From contig NZ_CP062310.1 in NCBI RefSeq assembly GCF_014876775.1, forward strand, positions 434,001-498,000: DNA of 64,000 nucleotides, written 5' to 3'. The stretch comes from Infirmifilum lucidum (GTDB lineage Archaea; Thermoproteota; Thermoprotei; Thermofilales; Thermofilaceae). Shown piece by piece: positions 8,272 to 15,968 of the stretch. Every line of letters begins with the position of its first letter. Position 1 is the stretch's first letter. Position numbers and translations under genes: made by a program. The notes beneath the pieces are model-generated. The model was given only the letters and a program-made list of their open reading frames with translations, made no database searches and was not told the DNA's origin.

Positions 8272-8698
8272 GGATACCAGCCTCCAGGATGCGTATGGCA
8301 TTAGATAGCTCAGAGTCGAGCCTCGCAATGTTATCATTGAGTTTGGGAATCTGCTTGGATATCTCGTGTAGATGCTCCCTAGCCGACCTAAGCATCCTTA
8401 CGTGCGCCTCGGTTAGAAGCTTAGCTAGCGAGTGCGAGGGGGCGTAGGCGCTCCTCCTTCCACGTTTAACCCTGTGGACGAGCCTGTGGCTTTCGAGCAC
8501 GCGGAGAGCGGCAGAGACGGCGGACTTGCTGTAACCTGTGGCTTGCTGGATCTCAATGCAGTCGAGGGGTCTTCCGAGAGTGTAGAGCAACGCCAGTATA
8601 AGTGAACTCGACTTTGGCAGGTTGAGGGGGGCAAACGTCCCCGACAGCACAGCTATAGCCTCATGGAGAATGCTACTCGGGATATTTACCGGCAACAT
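8237..8698 (-). CDS. Winged-helix transcriptional regulator (GbsR/MarR type)
   Basis: 153 residues. A helix-turn-helix at about 50-75 (IEIQQATGYSKSAVSAALR) is followed by a basic wing (VKRGRRSAY), then a long C-terminal helix likely to form a dimerising coiled coil (residues 88-145). Probably a repressor or activator of its own leftward operon, which includes the small protein and the radical SAM enzyme. Spaced repeats between its TATA-like box and its ATG could be its operator. The ligand cannot be read from sequence. Confidence 0.75.
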   Translation of the reverse strand: MLPVNIPSSILHEAIAVLSGTFAPLNLPKSSSLILALLYTLGRPLDCIEIQQATGYSKSAVSAALRVLESHRLVHRVKRGRRSAYAPSHSLAKLLTEAHVRMLRSAREHLHEISKQIPKLNDNIARLDSELSNAIRILEAGIRGAQSESGFKK

Positions 8699-8711
8699 AA
8701 TCTTTCCACAG

Positions 8712-8739
8712 AAAACTGGAAAAACAGTACAAAAAACTG
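8712..8739. promoter_or_regulatory. Direct repeats upstream of the winged-helix gene
   Basis: AAAACTG occurs at 8712-8718 and again at 8733-8739, spaced exactly 21 bases (two helical turns). The second copy also pairs with CAGT at 8725-8728. The repeats lie between a TATA-like element (minus-strand TTATTAAAG, 8740-8748) and the ATG at 8698, where a bound regulator would block transcription. Operator function is inferred. Confidence 0.35.
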
Positions 8740-8754
8740 CTTTAATAACGCCAG

Positions 8755-9588
8755 TTAATGATCAAAGTCGATTACTTTACCTACTCCGAGCTCCTCTCCT
8801 CTAAATCTCTCCAGAATCTTCACTGTTGCCACGGTGCCCGTGCAGTGGCCAGGGTACACCTTAACCACGCCAATCTCCTTTAACTTTTCACGAACTTTGT
8901 CGAGGAAATCTAGAGGCTTTCCCGACAAGTGGAGGCCTCCCAGGATTGTGCTCGGGGGCTTCCCTAGGAGCCTGCTGGCGTGGAGGGCTATGTTGACTAC
9001 TCCGCTGTGGCTACAGCCCGCCACGACGAGTAGCTCCTCCCCGAGGTCTACCGCTACTGCGGTATCATCTGCAAAGGTGTGCTGTGAGAGCCCCTCTTCA
9101 CTCACCGTGTATACTCCGGGGATGTGGCTTACTAGGTCTGGATAGTACCTCGGAATCTCTCCGAGGAAGTACACGCCCGGAGCAACTTCTAGAACACCTT
9201 CGCTTAGGGTGAGCTGGAAGTGCTCTTCCAGGAAAGCAGCAGAGTAGGGGATCCCTACGTCTCGCCTCTCGCCCCCCTCAATTTTCAGGGAGGGTTTGAG
9301 CGCAAGGGGGTGCGCGACTAGGAGGGGTTTACCGCGGAGTACGCGCGTTAGTGTGTAGAGACCTCCTGAATGGTCGTAGTGCCCGTGCGACAGAACAACG
9401 GCATCTAGGTGTGCCAAGTTGATGCCTAAGGCTGAAGCGTTGAGTAGGAGCGGCACCCCCATCTGCCCAGCATCGAAGAGAACCCTCTTCCCCTTGTAGG
9501 AGATAAGCACCGAGAAACCATGTTCCGCTAAGAGGCCTCTAGTCCCGAAGGCAGAGTCGTCCACTAGGATAATGACTTGGCCTAGCAC
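8755..9588 (-). CDS. Metallo-beta-lactamase-fold hydrolase, MJ0301/COG1237 type
   Basis: 277 residues with the metal motif SHGHYDHSGG near residue 66, a second His in CSHSG near 195, and a late PGHCTG. The protein aligns in outline with archaeal COG1237 enzymes. MJ0301 in that group is described as 7,8-dihydropterin-6-methyl-4-(ribofuranosyl)aminobenzene 5'-phosphate synthase of methanopterin biosynthesis. Whether this organism makes a methanopterin-like cofactor cannot be told from the window, so the specific activity is tentative. GTG start; 13 bases downstream of the biotin ligase gene on the same strand. Confidence 0.75.
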   Translation of the reverse strand: MLGQVIILVDDSAFGTRGLLAEHGFSVLISYKGKRVLFDAGQMGVPLLLNASALGINLAHLDAVVLSHGHYDHSGGLYTLTRVLRGKPLLVAHPLALKPSLKIEGGERRDVGIPYSAAFLEEHFQLTLSEGVLEVAPGVYFLGEIPRYYPDLVSHIPGVYTVSEEGLSQHTFADDTAVAVDLGEELLVVAGCSHSGVVNIALHASRLLGKPPSTILGGLHLSGKPLDFLDKVREKLKEIGVVKVYPGHCTGTVATVKILERFRGEELGVGKVIDFDH

Positions 9589-9601
9589 ACGGATGAATGA
9601 G

Positions 9602-10378
9602 TTAAGAGCCTATATCTGTGTGGCGCAGGTGCTCTACATCCCCAGCCTCTACAGAGAAAACGCCCCTCATCGTCTCGACTACAAGCCGCCCAGCTTCATC
9701 TACGTCAACAGCCTTACCCTCTAACTCTACCCCTCCAGGTAGCCTCACTCTCACCCTCTGGCCGATAGTTGCCGAAAGCCCCCGGTAGTCGCTGATGACC
9801 CTCTCCACATGGCCTTCTACAATCTCTTGGAGGTATTCTCTTAGGCTTGCCAGGATCTCTACCAGTAATGTCCCCCTTTCGGGGGGATTTTCCGTCTCGT
9901 ACACGAGGCTCGTGGCAACTCCTGCCATCTCGCCGGGCAGGAGGTTGTTGACGTTGACGCCCACGCCCAACACGTAGACCAGGCCGCCTTCGGCTTGAAA
10001 CGCCTCCACGAGTATACCCGCGACTTTCCTCTCCCTAACCAAGACATCGTTCGGCCACTTGAGCCTCACCTCCAGTCCTGTCAGCCGGGCTATAGCTTTC
10101 GCTACAGAGACCCCACACGCGAGAGCCAGGAGCCCCAGATTCTCTAGTTGTAGTGGCCCTAGCGCGAGGCTGAACCAGAGCCCTCCCCTGGGGGCAAGCC
10201 ACTTCCTGCCCATGCGGCCGCGTGCCTCCAGGATTTCGCTGCACACGACTAGACAAGGCCTCCCGGGGCGCAGCAGCCTGCGTGCTATGTCCTGCGAGGA
10301 CTCCCTGCAGGTCTCCGCGAAGTGGGTCTCGAGCCCTGGCCATAGAGAGCGGAGCTTCTCCCTGACTGACTCTTCCAT
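9602..10378 (-). CDS. birA: Biotin-protein ligase (biotin-[acetyl-CoA-carboxylase] ligase)
   Basis: Activates biotin with ATP and attaches it to a carrier lysine. The biotinyl-AMP loop appears as ARGRMGRKW near residue 52, with KWPNDV and GRKVAGIL-type motifs (VRERKVAGILVE) near 108-125 and GVGVNVN near 138. A small C-terminal beta-barrel follows. There is no N-terminal helix-turn-helix, so this is a monofunctional enzyme and not a repressor. It lies nine bases downstream of the GalE-like gene on the same strand. Confidence 0.9.
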   Translation of the reverse strand: MEESVREKLRSLWPGLETHFAETCRESSQDIARRLLRPGRPCLVVCSEILEARGRMGRKWLAPRGGLWFSLALGPLQLENLGLLALACGVSVAKAIARLTGLEVRLKWPNDVLVRERKVAGILVEAFQAEGGLVYVLGVGVNVNNLLPGEMAGVATSLVYETENPPERGTLLVEILASLREYLQEIVEGHVERVISDYRGLSATIGQRVRVRLPGGVELEGKAVDVDEAGRLVVETMRGVFSVEAGDVEHLRHTDIGS

Positions 10379-10387
10379 GCCCGCACC

Positions 10388-11314
10388 CTATCCCGGGCTA
10401 CCCGTATACGAGATCAACAGGTCTCTAAGCCCATCTTCCAGGCTTATAGAGGGTTGAAAGCCTAGGAGGCTCTGCGCCTTTCTGATGTCGGCGTAGCTGT
10501 GCTTTATGTCTCCCGGCCTGGGCGGCGCGTACTCGACCCCGCATTCCTCGCAAGCCAGCCTTCTCACGATGGAGGCAAGCTCGTTTATGGAGACTGGCCT
10601 CCCGCTGGCAATGTTAATCTTCTCCCCGAAGGGCTTCCTCTCTAGCGCTAGTCCCACTGCCCTGGCCACGTCCCCGACGTGTATGAAGTCGCGTGTCTGG
10701 GTGCCGTCGCCATATATTATGAGTGACTGCCTCCTGACAGCTCTCTCAACGAACCTCGTTATTACCCCTGCATAGCTACTGGTCTGGCCTGGGCCGTAGA
10801 CGTTGAAGAGCCTGAGTACCACGTACTCCAGGCCATACCTGCCGTAGAGCTTGAGAACCTCTTCGCCGAAAAGCTTGCTCAAGCCGTATGGTGAGAGGGG
10901 CTTAGTTGGGTGGCCCTCGTCTATGGGTAGTCTCTCCGGGTCTCCGTAGACTGCAGCCGAGCTCAGGTACACCAGAGGTACTCCCGCCTCGAGGCAAGCT
11001 CTAGCAACGGATAGTGTCCCGAGGACGTTGTTCTCCATGTATAGCTCAGGTTTCTCCAGGGACTCCTCGACGCTTACGTATGCGGCGGCGTGGACTACGA
11101 AGTCTGCGCCGCGTATAGCCTTCCCGATAGCAGCCCTGTCCCTGACGTCTAGCTGGAGGATTGGCAAATCTCTCGCCCTCAGCTTCTCTACGGATTGGCG
11201 CGAAGCCCTCTCAAGCGTGTCGACAACGATTACCTCGTAGCCCTTAGTGGCGAGGAACAGAGCTACGTTGTGCCCAATGAAGCCCGCGCCTCCAGTAACT
11301 ATAACTGTGGCCAT
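10388..11314 (-). CDS. NAD-dependent sugar epimerase/dehydratase, UDP-glucose 4-epimerase-like
   Basis: Extended short-chain dehydrogenase of 308 residues. It has the Rossmann motif GGAGFIGHNVA at residues 7-17, a catalytic Ser-Ala-Ala segment (YLSSAAVYGD) and the YGLSK catalytic Tyr/Lys pair near 149. It probably interconverts UDP-sugars for glycan or polysaccharide synthesis in the cytoplasm; GalE is the nearest well-known relative, but dTDP-glucose dehydratase-like enzymes cannot be excluded. ATG start. It is the upstream gene of a pair with birA. Confidence 0.82.
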   Translation of the reverse strand: MATVIVTGGAGFIGHNVALFLATKGYEVIVVDTLERASRQSVEKLRARDLPILQLDVRDRAAIGKAIRGADFVVHAAAYVSVEESLEKPELYMENNVLGTLSVARACLEAGVPLVYLSSAAVYGDPERLPIDEGHPTKPLSPYGLSKLFGEEVLKLYGRYGLEYVVLRLFNVYGPGQTSSYAGVITRFVERAVRRQSLIIYGDGTQTRDFIHVGDVARAVGLALERKPFGEKINIASGRPVSINELASIVRRLACEECGVEYAPPRPGDIKHSYADIRKAQSLLGFQPSISLEDGLRDLLISYTGSPG

Positions 11315-11397
11315 ACCCCAGAGCCTCTACCTGCCTTGCCCTACCCCTCCCCTTATGCTTTCCGCTAGCTGCCCCTCCTGCCGGGAGAGTGAATAGT

Positions 11398-12177
11398 TTA
11401 CTGGCCCTCCCCGCTCAAGACCTTCTTAATCCTCCTGGAGACCTTCTCTGGCAGGGCCTCGTCCTCCAGCCTACGCGTCAGGGGGTTCAAGAGGACTAGC
11501 CCCTTGCCGTCGATTATGGCGATCTCCCATGCCCGGAGGTCGTGGGGGGTCTGCCTCATCTTCTCCACGATAATGTACCTGGTAAGGACGCCGTTTATTA
11601 TGCGGCGCTTGAAGTGTATAATGCCGTCCGCGATGTGCTCGAGGCCCCACCCGAATGCCCCGCCAGTGGTAATTGCGTACTGGGATGTAGCGTACACCGT
11701 CAGGTTCCACTTCGCCAGTATCCTCTTGACTGTATAGCTCTCCTCACGGGCCTTCACAGGGGCCCTTAGCCAGAACGCGCTCATAGAGTCTATAACGAGC
11801 CTCCTCGCCTTCAGCCCAAGCCTCTTCTTCGCCTCTATCACCTTGTCCAGCATCTCTTCGACTGTAACAAGGTTGAGGTTCCACTCGTCGCTCGACGCAC
11901 GCATTAGAGCATCTATTATTATCAGCCTGCCCTCCCGCACAGCTTTCTCGAAGTCCATGCCGAACTGCGCCGCCTGGCGTATTATGCTTTCCCTGCTCTC
12001 CTCTGTCGTCACGTATATGGCCTTCTCGCCCAGGGCGAGGCCAGCGTTTATAAAGTGAAGACACGCAATAGTCTTACCAGTACCCGGCATCCCCACTAGT
12101 GCGACGAAGAAGCCCTCGGGTACGCCGCCGGCAAGTATCTCGTCGAGGCCTCTGATCCCGGTAGACAATCTCTCCAA
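11398..12177 (-). CDS. Single-domain KaiC-like RecA-superfamily ATPase
   Basis: 259 residues opening with the KaiC signature (STGIRGLDEILAGG), Walker A GMPGTGKT near residue 28 and Walker B RLVIDS near 125. Archaeal single-domain KaiC homologues are thought to act in signalling or stress regulation, but the function is largely unknown. It lies alone on the minus strand between GalE and the divergent pst genes. The likely start is TTG at 12177, since no ATG is suitably placed before the signature. Confidence 0.82.
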   Translation of the reverse strand: MERLSTGIRGLDEILAGGVPEGFFVALVGMPGTGKTIACLHFINAGLALGEKAIYVTTEESRESIIRQAAQFGMDFEKAVREGRLIIIDALMRASSDEWNLNLVTVEEMLDKVIEAKKRLGLKARRLVIDSMSAFWLRAPVKAREESYTVKRILAKWNLTVYATSQYAITTGGAFGWGLEHIADGIIHFKRRIINGVLTRYIIVEKMRQTPHDLRAWEIAIIDGKGLVLLNPLTRRLEDEALPEKVSRRIKKVLSGEGQ

Positions 12178-12236
12178 GTTCCTCAGTCTAGAAACCCCGG
12201 GCTTTGTCTAAAAATGTATTGCTTCCCCTCCCACAC

Positions 12237-12254
12237 CTATATTTCTCTCTATAG
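12237..12254. promoter_or_regulatory. Inverted repeat upstream of pstS, shared with pstC
   Basis: CTATA (12237-12241) and TATAG (12250-12254) form an inverted repeat around a pyrimidine tract. The string TATATTTCTCTATAG recurs at 13452-13466 before pstC, where it overlaps the TATA box; the pstS copy has two extra bases. A shared operator for phosphate control is inferred. Confidence 0.4.
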
Positions 12255-12263
12255 TAAGTGAAA

Positions 12264-12271
12264 TATTTATT
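12264..12271 (+). promoter_or_regulatory. TATA box of pstS
   Basis: TATTTATT centred 27-28 bases before the pstS GTG. This fixes the GTG as a leaderless start in preference to the ATG 18 bases downstream. Confidence 0.5.
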
Positions 12272-12294
12272 TAGAGGTATTTAGTTTCGATCCC

Positions 12295-13407
12295 GTGAGA
12301 GCCACGAGTAGTATGTGGAAAGTCCTACTGTTTACGGTAGTGCTGGCAGTTGCCGCCCTCTCGCTATATTTACTACTTAGTTGGGGCTCGGGTGCCAAGC
12401 AACCTGTCCTGCTCACCGGTAGTGGCGCCACGTTCCCGCAGGAGCAGGTAAACAAGTGGGTTATTGCATTCAGCAGGAAGTATCCAGGCATCAAAATAGA
12501 GTACGCGGGGGGTGGTAGCGGCAAGGGACTATCAGACTTCCTTCAGGGAGTCGTAGACTTTGCATGCAGCGATGTCCCCCTGAAAACAGACGACTGGGAG
12601 AGAGCAAAGAGCTTATACGGCAAAGTCTACCAGCTACCATGGGTTGCCGGCGGGATTGCAATCATCTACAACGTCCCAGAGGCCGGTAATGTAACGCTCA
12701 GGCTGACACAGAATGTTCTCGTCGATATCCTTCTCGGGAGGATAGAGCACTGGGACGACCCCCGCATAGCGGATCTAAACCCGAGCGTCAAGCTCCCCCA
12801 CGCGAAGATAATCTTTGTGCACAGGAGCGATGCAAGCGGGACAACGTATGTCTTCACCAGGTTCCTGTCCAAGATCTCGGCCGAGTGGAGGGACAGGATT
12901 GGGTCGGGCCTAACCGTGCAGTGGCCGCTCGACAGGATTGGGAGGGGCATCGGCGCTCAGGGCAATCCCGGCGTAGCCCAAACAGTGAGAAACACTCCAT
13001 ACTCACTCGGCTACGTCGAGCTTGCGTACGCCAGAGGTCTGGGTGTGTTTGCGCTGGAGAACGCGGTAGGAGAGTTCGTAACGCCTAGCCTGGAGTCTGT
13101 CCTGAGAGCTGTCGAGAGTGCAAGTGTCAGCTTCGACCCCTCAGGCGATGTCAGTAGCGTCGACATCCTAGATAAAACTCTCAACGTCAGAGTGAGCGGT
13201 GCCTACCCCATTGTCTCCGTAAGCTATGTGATCGTCAAGTTCCGGGATGCCTACCCCCCGGAAAAGGCTGAGGCGCTGTCACTCTTTTTAAAGTGGGTGT
13301 TCACGGAGGGGCAGGAGAGAGTGAACATTGCTGAGGGGTACGCCCCTATAGGCAAAGTGTTCAGGGATGTGGGCATTGCTGTAGCCGAGTCGCTGGCTAA
13401 ACCATAG
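12295..13407 (+). CDS. pstS: Phosphate ABC transporter substrate-binding protein
   Basis: 370 residues. An N-terminal signal-anchor helix (about residues 8-29) leads into the PstS fold, with TGSGATFP (phosphate-binding loop) near 42 and GGGSGKGLSDF near 72. SDASGTTYVF near 178 completes the phosphate site. It binds inorganic phosphate outside the membrane for PstC/PstA/PstB. No lipobox cysteine is seen, so a membrane-anchored form is likely. The GTG start is supported by the TATA box upstream. It probably has a separate promoter from pstC. Confidence 0.93.
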   Translation: MRATSSMWKVLLFTVVLAVAALSLYLLLSWGSGAKQPVLLTGSGATFPQEQVNKWVIAFSRKYPGIKIEYAGGGSGKGLSDFLQGVVDFACSDVPLKTDDWERAKSLYGKVYQLPWVAGGIAIIYNVPEAGNVTLRLTQNVLVDILLGRIEHWDDPRIADLNPSVKLPHAKIIFVHRSDASGTTYVFTRFLSKISAEWRDRIGSGLTVQWPLDRIGRGIGAQGNPGVAQTVRNTPYSLGYVELAYARGLGVFALENAVGEFVTPSLESVLRAVESASVSFDPSGDVSSVDILDKTLNVRVSGAYPIVSVSYVIVKFRDAYPPEKAEALSLFLKWVFTEGQERVNIAEGYAPIGKVFRDVGIAVAESLAKP

Positions 13408-13449
13408 ACTATATATTTAATATTCTTTCTACATATTTTGGAGGAAAAG

Positions 13450-13457
13450 TATATATT
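13450..13457 (+). promoter_or_regulatory. TATA box of pstCAB
   Basis: TATATATT centred about 30 bases before the pstC ATG. Preceded by an AT-rich, T-rich stretch after pstS that may terminate the pstS transcript, so pstS and pstCAB can be expressed at different levels. Confidence 0.45.
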
Positions 13458-13483
13458 TCTCTATAGGTTTCTTGTAGCGAAGT

Positions 13484-14365
13484 ATGAGGGTGGCTGTGGA
13501 TAAGTTCACCGTAACGTCGCTGCCCTTCGCCCTAGCCGTTATAGCTATTTTAGCTGGTATTACAGCCACTCTTGCGATCGGTTCCGCGCCGATAATCCTG
13601 GAGGAAGGCGTCCGGTTTGTACTGACATCAGCATGGGATCCGCAGAGCGGTTCCTACGGGATCCTTCCCGCCTTACTTGGGACGCTGTACGTGTCGGCTC
13701 TCGCCACGCTTATTCTCTCCCTACTCTCGCTAGGATTCGTTGCGTTCACCCTCGAGTACCTCCCTGCTAGGCTGGGCGAGGCCCTCCAAGGCCTGATCTT
13801 CTACGCTGCGGCTCTGCCAACAGTCGTCTACGGCCTGTGGGGGCTGGATGCTGTCGCCCCAGTGGTCAGGAACATGGCCTCCTCGCTGTTCCAGGGGGGC
13901 TCGCCTACGGGCCAGTCTATCATGACGGGCGCTGTTGTCCTGGCTGTCATGAACGCGCCTTATGCCTCCCTAATCATAGGCGAGGCATACAGGTCTATAC
14001 CGTTCACCTACCGGGAGGCCCTCTACAGTCTCGGGGCAAACGGCTTCGAGAGGTTCGCGGTGAGCTGGGGGTTTGTCCGAGGAGCTTTCGCCGGCACGAT
14101 TCTACTGAGCTTCGGCAAGTGCGTGGGCGAGACCACTGCCGTTAGCCTTGTTGTCGGCAACTCTTTCAACGCGCCTTTAAACCCCTTCGAGCCGGGCATC
14201 ACTGTTTCGAGCCTCATTGTAAACTATGCCACAGAGGCGCCGCTCTACGGCCACATGCTGAGCGCATTACACGGCGCCGCGCTAGTGATGCTGTTGATGA
14301 ACGCAGTGTTCATACTCGCTGGCATGAAGCTTGTAGGCTTTGTCAGTAGGGGTGGTGGAAAATGA
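13484..14365 (+). CDS. pstC: Phosphate ABC transporter permease PstC
   Basis: 293 residues with about six transmembrane helices. The cytoplasmic coupling (EAA-like) loop around residues 166-205 reads YREALYSLGANG followed by GKCVGETTAV. Forms the membrane channel with PstA. It overlaps pstA by four bases (ATGA), so the two are translationally coupled. No PhoU gene is present in this cluster; the AbrB-PhoU gene lies 10 kb away. Confidence 0.92.
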   Translation: MRVAVDKFTVTSLPFALAVIAILAGITATLAIGSAPIILEEGVRFVLTSAWDPQSGSYGILPALLGTLYVSALATLILSLLSLGFVAFTLEYLPARLGEALQGLIFYAAALPTVVYGLWGLDAVAPVVRNMASSLFQGGSPTGQSIMTGAVVLAVMNAPYASLIIGEAYRSIPFTYREALYSLGANGFERFAVSWGFVRGAFAGTILLSFGKCVGETTAVSLVVGNSFNAPLNPFEPGITVSSLIVNYATEAPLYGHMLSALHGAALVMLLMNAVFILAGMKLVGFVSRGGGK

Positions 14366-15201
14366 GGATCGGGAGGCTCCTGCTAGACAGGGCGTTCCTA
14401 GTATTCGCGTCTCTCGCAACTCTCACCTTCCTCTCCAGCGTCACGCATATTGCTGCCGTGTCGCTGGCGAGAGCCACCACCGCATTTGTCTCGGAGGGGA
14501 TTAAAGTACTGGTAGCGCCCCCAGGCCCGCCCGGCGGCGAGCTCGGGGGCATCGGCCCCATCCTAGTCGGCACGCTCTTCGTAGCGGGCCTCGCCCTATT
14601 CTTGGCCGCTCCACTCGGCGTAGTGGTGGGCGTGTACCTCAGCGAGACCCGTGAAGGTTTACTCCCGAGCGTCCTCTCGCTCGTCGTGTACATGCTGTCC
14701 GAGATACCTACGATCGTTATCGGGCTCTTCGTCTTCAGCGTCATATGCGTACCGATGAAGAGCTACTCTGCGCTCGCGGGGGCTACCAGCCTGGCTATAG
14801 CCATCCTGCCCTTCATCGTGACCCAGGTTCGCGAGGCGATAAACTCGATACCCCCCGACTACAGGGAGGCGGCGTATTCTCTGGGGTTACCTAGGTGGAA
14901 GACTGTCTGGCTAATACTGGTTCCGATGGCTAGGCCGGGCGTGCTATCCGGGATCCTGCTAGGGCTTATGAAGGCTCTGGGGGAGACGGCGCCCGTACTG
15001 TTGACGGCGGGTTTCGCACTGTACGGGTTCTACGGCCTCACGGGGCCTTCAAACACCCTGTCACTGGCTATCTACAGGTTTAGCGTGACCCCCTACGAGA
15101 ACTACAGAGCTCTCGCCTGGACAGCCGCGAGCATCCTGCTGGTGTCTTCAGTAGTTCTATCCTACGCTACTAGGAGGCTTGCCGGGCGGGTGAGGTTCTG
15201 A
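14362..15201 (+). CDS. pstA: Phosphate ABC transporter permease PstA
   Basis: 279 residues with about six transmembrane helices and the coupling loop YREAAYSLGLPRWKTV near residues 169-184, then ALGETAPVL. Partner of PstC in the inner-membrane channel. Start overlaps the pstC stop by four bases and its own stop overlaps the pstB ATG by one base. Confidence 0.92.
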   Translation: MRIGRLLLDRAFLVFASLATLTFLSSVTHIAAVSLARATTAFVSEGIKVLVAPPGPPGGELGGIGPILVGTLFVAGLALFLAAPLGVVVGVYLSETREGLLPSVLSLVVYMLSEIPTIVIGLFVFSVICVPMKSYSALAGATSLAIAILPFIVTQVREAINSIPPDYREAAYSLGLPRWKTVWLILVPMARPGVLSGILLGLMKALGETAPVLLTAGFALYGFYGLTGPSNTLSLAIYRFSVTPYENYRALAWTAASILLVSSVVLSYATRRLAGRVRF

Positions 15202-15968
15202 TGGGAGAGGTTGCAATCAGGCTCCGCGACGTGAACGTGTGGTATGGTGCTAAGCAGGTTCTCTATAACGTGAACTTGGAAGTCCCGCGAAACTCTGTCT
15301 ACGCGATCATGGGGCCGTCTGGATGCGGGAAGTCAACCCTCCTCAGAACAATAAACCGCCTTATACTGCTAAGGCCTGGGGCACGTGTGTCTGGGAGAGT
15401 CGAGCTTCTGGGCCTGGACGTCTACGGGGACTCCATGAGCCCCGACAGGCTCTCGCGTTTAACCGGGATGGTCTTCCAGACCCCAAACCCATTCCCGCAC
15501 TTAAGTATATTCAATAATGTGGCAATAGGCCCCAAGATGCATGGGTTGGCCAAGGGGAGAGAGCTAGAGAGGCTCGTGAAGTGGGCTCTCGAGAAGGCCT
15601 CGCTCTGGGAGGAAGTGAGGGACAGGCTCCGAGAGCCTGCCTCAACGCTGAGCGGAGGACAGCAGCAGAGGCTCTGCATCGCGAGGGCACTTGCCCTCAG
15701 GCCTCAAGTGTTGCTCATGGACGAGCCTACAGCGAGCCTTGACCCAGTGAACGCCAGGAGAATCGAGGAGGTCATTAGAGAACTCTCCAGAGAGATAACT
15801 ATAGTCATCGTGACCCATGACCCTGGCCAGGCCGAGAGAGTCGCGAGCAGGGGCGCTATCCTCTTCATGGGTAGAGTAGTCAGAGAGGGGTCTATTAGTG
15901 CAGTGCTCTCGACGCCCTACCAGGAACTGATTAACAACCTAGTTCTTGAGGCAAGGGCGGCCTTTTAG
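15201..15968 (+). CDS. pstB: Phosphate ABC transporter ATPase PstB
   Basis: 255 residues with Walker A GPSGCGKST near 36, Q-loop VFQTPNPFP, signature LSGGQQQRL near 150, Walker B VLLMDEPTASLDP and the switch His (VTHDP). Drives phosphate import. Its stop codon overlaps the stop of the convergent moeA-type gene (shared TTAG at 15965-15968), an example of the tight packing in this region. Confidence 0.95.
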   Translation: MGEVAIRLRDVNVWYGAKQVLYNVNLEVPRNSVYAIMGPSGCGKSTLLRTINRLILLRPGARVSGRVELLGLDVYGDSMSPDRLSRLTGMVFQTPNPFPHLSIFNNVAIGPKMHGLAKGRELERLVKWALEKASLWEEVRDRLREPASTLSGGQQQRLCIARALALRPQVLLMDEPTASLDPVNARRIEEVIRELSREITIVIVTHDPGQAERVASRGAILFMGRVVREGSISAVLSTPYQELINNLVLEARAAF

